From Xylophilus sp. GOD-11R (GTDB lineage: Bacteria > Pseudomonadota > Gammaproteobacteria > Burkholderiales > Burkholderiaceae_C), in contig NZ_CP137854.1 of the NCBI RefSeq assembly GCF_033546935.1, positions 3,844,001 to 3,908,000 of the forward strand: DNA of 64,000 nt, read 5' to 3'. A model generated the notes under the pieces. It was not told the origin of the DNA and made no database searches. It was given only the letters and a program-made list of their open reading frames with translations. Position numbers and translations under genes: made by a program. Positions 61,613 through 64,000 of the stretch are shown here, one piece after another (position 1 is the first letter of the stretch; each line of letters begins with the position of its first letter).

Positions 61613-62230
61613 TCAAGCAGCGGCCGTCAGCGATTCGACTTGGCCGAGCGCTTCGGCGATCGCCTTTTCACGCGCATCCGGACCCATCGCGACGCCTTCG
61701 GCACGAATGACGGTGACATCGGTCATGCCCATGAAGCCGAGCACGCCGCGTAGGTAGGCTTCCTGGTGGTCGAGGGCCGCCTCGAAGGGCGCGCCGGCGT
61801 ATTTGCCGCCGCGTGACGAGACGATCACCACGCGCCGGCCGCCGGCCAGGCCTTCGGGGCCGTTGGCGCTGTAGCGGAAGGTGCGACCGGCCTGGGCGAT
61901 GCGGTCGATCCAGGCCTTGAGCTGGCTGGGCACGCTGAAGTTGTACATGGGCGCGCCGATCACGATGGCTTCGGCGTCGAACAGTTCGGCCAGCAGCTTC
62001 TCGTTGAGGGCCAGCTCGGCCTTGACGGCCGCATCTTCAGCAGGCGCGCCGGGGGCGGGCCGCATGGCGGATATGAGCTTGCCGTCGAGGTGGGCGATCG
62101 GCTCGGCCGTCAGGTCGCGGTACACGACCGGTCCCGAGCTGCCCGCCAGTTCGGCGGCCACGGCGGCGCTGACCTGGCGCGAGACGGAAAGGGAGCCCAG
62201 GGAGCTGGAGTCGAGGTGCAGAACTTTCAT
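61613..62230 (-). CDS. azoR: FMN-dependent NADH-azoreductase
   Basis: 205 residues from MKVLHLDSSSLGSLSVSRQVS. A flavodoxin-fold quinone/azo reductase. FMN-binding parts are DSSSLGSLSVS, APMYNFSVPSQLKAWIDRI and SSRGGKYAG. The frame continues 47 codons upstream without family features. Divergent from a LysR regulator gene across 128 bases, the usual arrangement in which the regulator controls the reductase in response to quinones or electrophiles. Confidence 0.94.
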   Translation of the reverse strand: MKVLHLDSSSLGSLSVSRQVSAAVAAELAGSSGPVVYRDLTAEPIAHLDGKLISAMRPAPGAPAEDAAVKAELALNEKLLAELFDAEAIVIGAPMYNFSVPSQLKAWIDRIAQAGRTFRYSANGPEGLAGGRRVVIVSSRGGKYAGAPFEAALDHQEAYLRGVLGFMGMTDVTVIRAEGVAMGPDAREKAIAEALGQVESLTAAA

Positions 62231-62358
62231 TTCGGTATCCCCTTGCAGTGAGTTCAGCGGCACGAACGGCCACCATGGAGTGCATGCTATTGACGCTGCC
62301 CATAGTGATAAAGCGGGTTCAGCACAAATCATCTTTCTACCAACGCAATAATCCGCTG

Positions 62359-63297
62359 ATGAATTCCCCATCCGGACTGCCCGAAGAGCTGCAAGACCTG
62401 AACGACATGGCCTATTTCGCCAAAGTCGTGGAGCACGGCGGTTTCAGCGCGGCGAGCCGGGCGCTCGGGCTGCAGACCTCCTTGCTCAGTCGCCGGCTCG
62501 CGGCCCTCGAGGCACGCCTGGGCGTACGACTGCTCCAGCGCAGCACCCGGCGCATCGCCCTCACCGACGTCGGCCATGGCTACCTGCAGCATTGCAAGGC
62601 ACTGCTGGCCGAAGCACAGGCGGCGCAGTCGACGGTGGACGCGATACGCGACACGCCGCGCGGGCTGATCCGCATGTCCTGCCCGCCCGGGCTGCTGGAA
62701 AACGGCGTGGGCCAGGTGGTGGCGCGCTACCTCGCCGACTGGCCCGAGGTGCGGCTGCAGGTGGAAGCCACCAACCGCCGGGTCGATGTGATCGAGGAAG
62801 GTTTCGACATCGCGCTGCGTGTGCGCCGCCCGCCGCTGGAAGATTCGGGCCTGGTGGTGCGCACGCTCACCACCGGCAGCGCCCTGCTGGTCGGCAGTCC
62901 GGCCTTGCTGCAGCGCTGCGGGCGCCCCGGCGGGCCCGAAGACCTGGCGCGCATGCCGAGCATGGGTTTCGGCTGGGTGGCCGGGCGCCACACCTGGACG
63001 CTGGTCGCACCCGACGGCAGCGTCTACGTGCATGCCCACACGCCGCGCCTCACGGTCGACGACTTCAGCACCCTGCGCCTGGCTGCGCTCGACGGGGTCG
63101 GCATCGTGAGCCTGCCGGACTACATCGTGCTGGATGCGATCGAGGCTGGCACGCTGGAGAAGGTGCTGCCGCAATGCACGCTCGGCGAAGGCGTGGCGCA
63201 CGCGGTGTTTCCGACGCGGCGCGGGCTCACGCCGGCGGTGCGGCTGCTGATCGACGCCTTGGCCGAGACCTTCTCCAACCGGGGAATCTTCGTTTAG
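62359..63297 (+). CDS. LysR-family transcriptional regulator
   Basis: 312 residues from MNSPSGLPEELQDLNDMAYF. The N-terminal winged helix-turn-helix (residues 14-72: YFAKVVEHGGFSAASRALGL, then SLLSRRLAALEARLGVRLLQR) is followed by the periplasmic-binding-like effector domain from about 98. The frame could open at 62248, but that stretch lies in the shared promoter. Divergent from azoR, its likely target. A TTGACG hexamer at 62290-62295 has no good -10 box. Confidence 0.93.
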   Translation: MNSPSGLPEELQDLNDMAYFAKVVEHGGFSAASRALGLQTSLLSRRLAALEARLGVRLLQRSTRRIALTDVGHGYLQHCKALLAEAQAAQSTVDAIRDTPRGLIRMSCPPGLLENGVGQVVARYLADWPEVRLQVEATNRRVDVIEEGFDIALRVRRPPLEDSGLVVRTLTTGSALLVGSPALLQRCGRPGGPEDLARMPSMGFGWVAGRHTWTLVAPDGSVYVHAHTPRLTVDDFSTLRLAALDGVGIVSLPDYIVLDAIEAGTLEKVLPQCTLGEGVAHAVFPTRRGLTPAVRLLIDALAETFSNRGIFV

Positions 63298-63316
63298 GCA
63301 GCCGGGCGAGCGATGT

Positions 63317-64000
63317 TCAACGGAACGAGTCGAACACGGCGTCGAGCCGGGCGATATGGCCCTGGCGCGCCGCGTCGCTGGTGAAGCTGGCTTCGAACGC
63401 ATTGCGCCCGAGCTGGTAGGCATGGCGCGCATCCAGTCCGGTCGCGGCGAATACCTGCAGGAAGTTGTCGTTCATGTAGCCGCCGAAGTAGGCCGGGTCG
63501 TCGGAGTTGACCGTCGCCATCAGGCCCGCGTCGAGCAACGCCCCCAGGTTGTGCTCGGCCAGGTCGGGGAACACGCACAGCTTCTGGTTGGACAGCGGGC
63601 ACACCGTCAGCGGAATGCGCGCGCTGGCCAGGCGCCGCATCAGCGCCGGGTCGTGCACCGCCTGCACCCCGTGGTCGATGCGCTCGGCCTGCAGCACGTC
63701 GAGCGCGCTCCAGATATAGGCAGGCGGCCCCTCCTCGCCCGCATGCGCTACGCGGTGCAGGCCGAGTTCACCGCAGCGGGCGAAGACGCGGGCGAACTTC
63801 TCCGGCGGATGGCCGACCTCGCTCGAATCCAGGCCGACACCCACGATGCGGTCGAGGTAAGGCAGCGCCTCCTGCAAGGTCTCGAAGGCATCCGCCTCGC
63901 TCAGATGGCGCAGGAAGCACAGGATCAGCGACGCGTCGATGCCGCATTCCACCTTGGCGTTCTGGCAGGCGCGGTGCAGCCCGCCGACGACGGTCGCCAT
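63317..64000 (-). CDS. Adenine deaminase of the adenosine deaminase family, C-terminal part (cut by window edge)
   Basis: The 227 visible codons run off the right edge; the N-terminal metal-binding His-x-His lies outside. Present are DSSEVGHPPEKFARVF, the catalytic VAHAGEEGPPAYIW, ERIDHGVQA, TVCPLSNQKLCVF and NSDDPAYFGGYMNDN. The SDDPAYFGGY form and AGEEGPP mark the adenine-deaminase subgroup rather than true adenosine deaminases, a family-knowledge call. It converts adenine to hypoxanthine. It is convergent with the LysR gene and close to guaD, a purine salvage theme. Confidence 0.9.
   Translation of the reverse strand: MATVVGGLHRACQNAKVECGIDASLILCFLRHLSEADAFETLQEALPYLDRIVGVGLDSSEVGHPPEKFARVFARCGELGLHRVAHAGEEGPPAYIWSALDVLQAERIDHGVQAVHDPALMRRLASARIPLTVCPLSNQKLCVFPDLAEHNLGALLDAGLMATVNSDDPAYFGGYMNDNFLQVFAATGLDARHAYQLGRNAFEASFTSDAARQGHIARLDAVFDSFR

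Noticed and set aside
62290..62318. TTGACG as the LysR promoter -35 box
   Set aside because: The position 17 bases downstream reads GCGGGT, unlike a -10 box.

Overview
The window is a high-GC chromosomal segment of a beta-proteobacterium. Gene content and order (fabF-acpP-fabG-fabD-fabH-plsX-rpmF-yceD; rpoE-rseA-mucB-mucD-lepA-lepB-rnc-era-recO-pdxJ-acpS-nagZ; an RNase E with an amphipathic helix and a long disordered tail; a long-form QueF) point to Burkholderiales, most likely Comamonadaceae (Variovorax/Xylophilus-like). The genus is inference. I see no rRNA, tRNA, CRISPR array, insertion sequence or prophage. Coding density is very high, and many neighbouring genes overlap by exactly four bases (ATGA or GTGA).

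Layout. 0-5.3 kb: the 5' part of folC, a Spx/ArsC-like protein, a glycine-zipper envelope protein, an ECF sigma/anti-sigma pair, ppnP, argG and a FlxA-like small protein. 5.3-13.6 kb (minus strand): DUF167, nagZ, acpS, pdxJ, recO, era, rnc, a DUF4845 protein, lepB and lepA. 13.6-14.07 kb: an AT-rich gene-free region with a terminator, a tandem repeat and a possible small RNA or attenuator. 14.07-18.5 kb: the sigma-E envelope-stress operon (YgfX-like protein, rpoE, rseA, mucB, mucD). 18.6-25.2 kb: the fatty-acid/phospholipid cluster with rpmF and yceD. 25.2-29.8 kb: maf, an RsmI-like methylase, an S49 peptidase, a Rieske protein, a HAD phosphatase and rluC. 29.8-33.6 kb: rne with a leader of about 585 bases.

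33.7-36.2 kb: yaaA, a prolyl-4-hydroxylase-like oxygenase and queF. 36.3-40.2 kb: the most interesting region, a four-gene red-light-sensing operon: heme oxygenase (bphO), bacteriophytochrome histidine kinase (bphP), a stand-alone receiver and a small protein that looks like a degenerate histidine kinase or ChpT-like phosphotransferase. All three junctions are 4-base overlaps. 40.3-46.5 kb: topoisomerase IB, DNA polymerase IV, an FAD monooxygenase and a PAS-GGDEF-EAL protein. 46.6-49.1 kb: feoA-feoB and an Feo-associated Cys-rich protein. 49.2-54.1 kb: acnA, an H-NS family protein and a CNNM/CorC transporter; a roughly 2 kb AT-richer patch spans parts of all three. 54.1-64 kb: apaH, rhlE, a zinc metallopeptidase, a diguanylate cyclase, a small membrane protein, dcd, guaD, azoR with a divergent LysR regulator, and the 3' part of an adenine deaminase gene.

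Themes. Envelope stress (sigma-E operon, ECF pair), membrane lipid synthesis and RNA processing (rnc, era, rne, rhlE, rluC) make up the housekeeping backbone. Signalling (bph operon, two c-di-GMP proteins) and iron uptake are accessory parts. guaD, the adenine deaminase and dcd form a loose nucleobase/nucleotide deamination neighbourhood.
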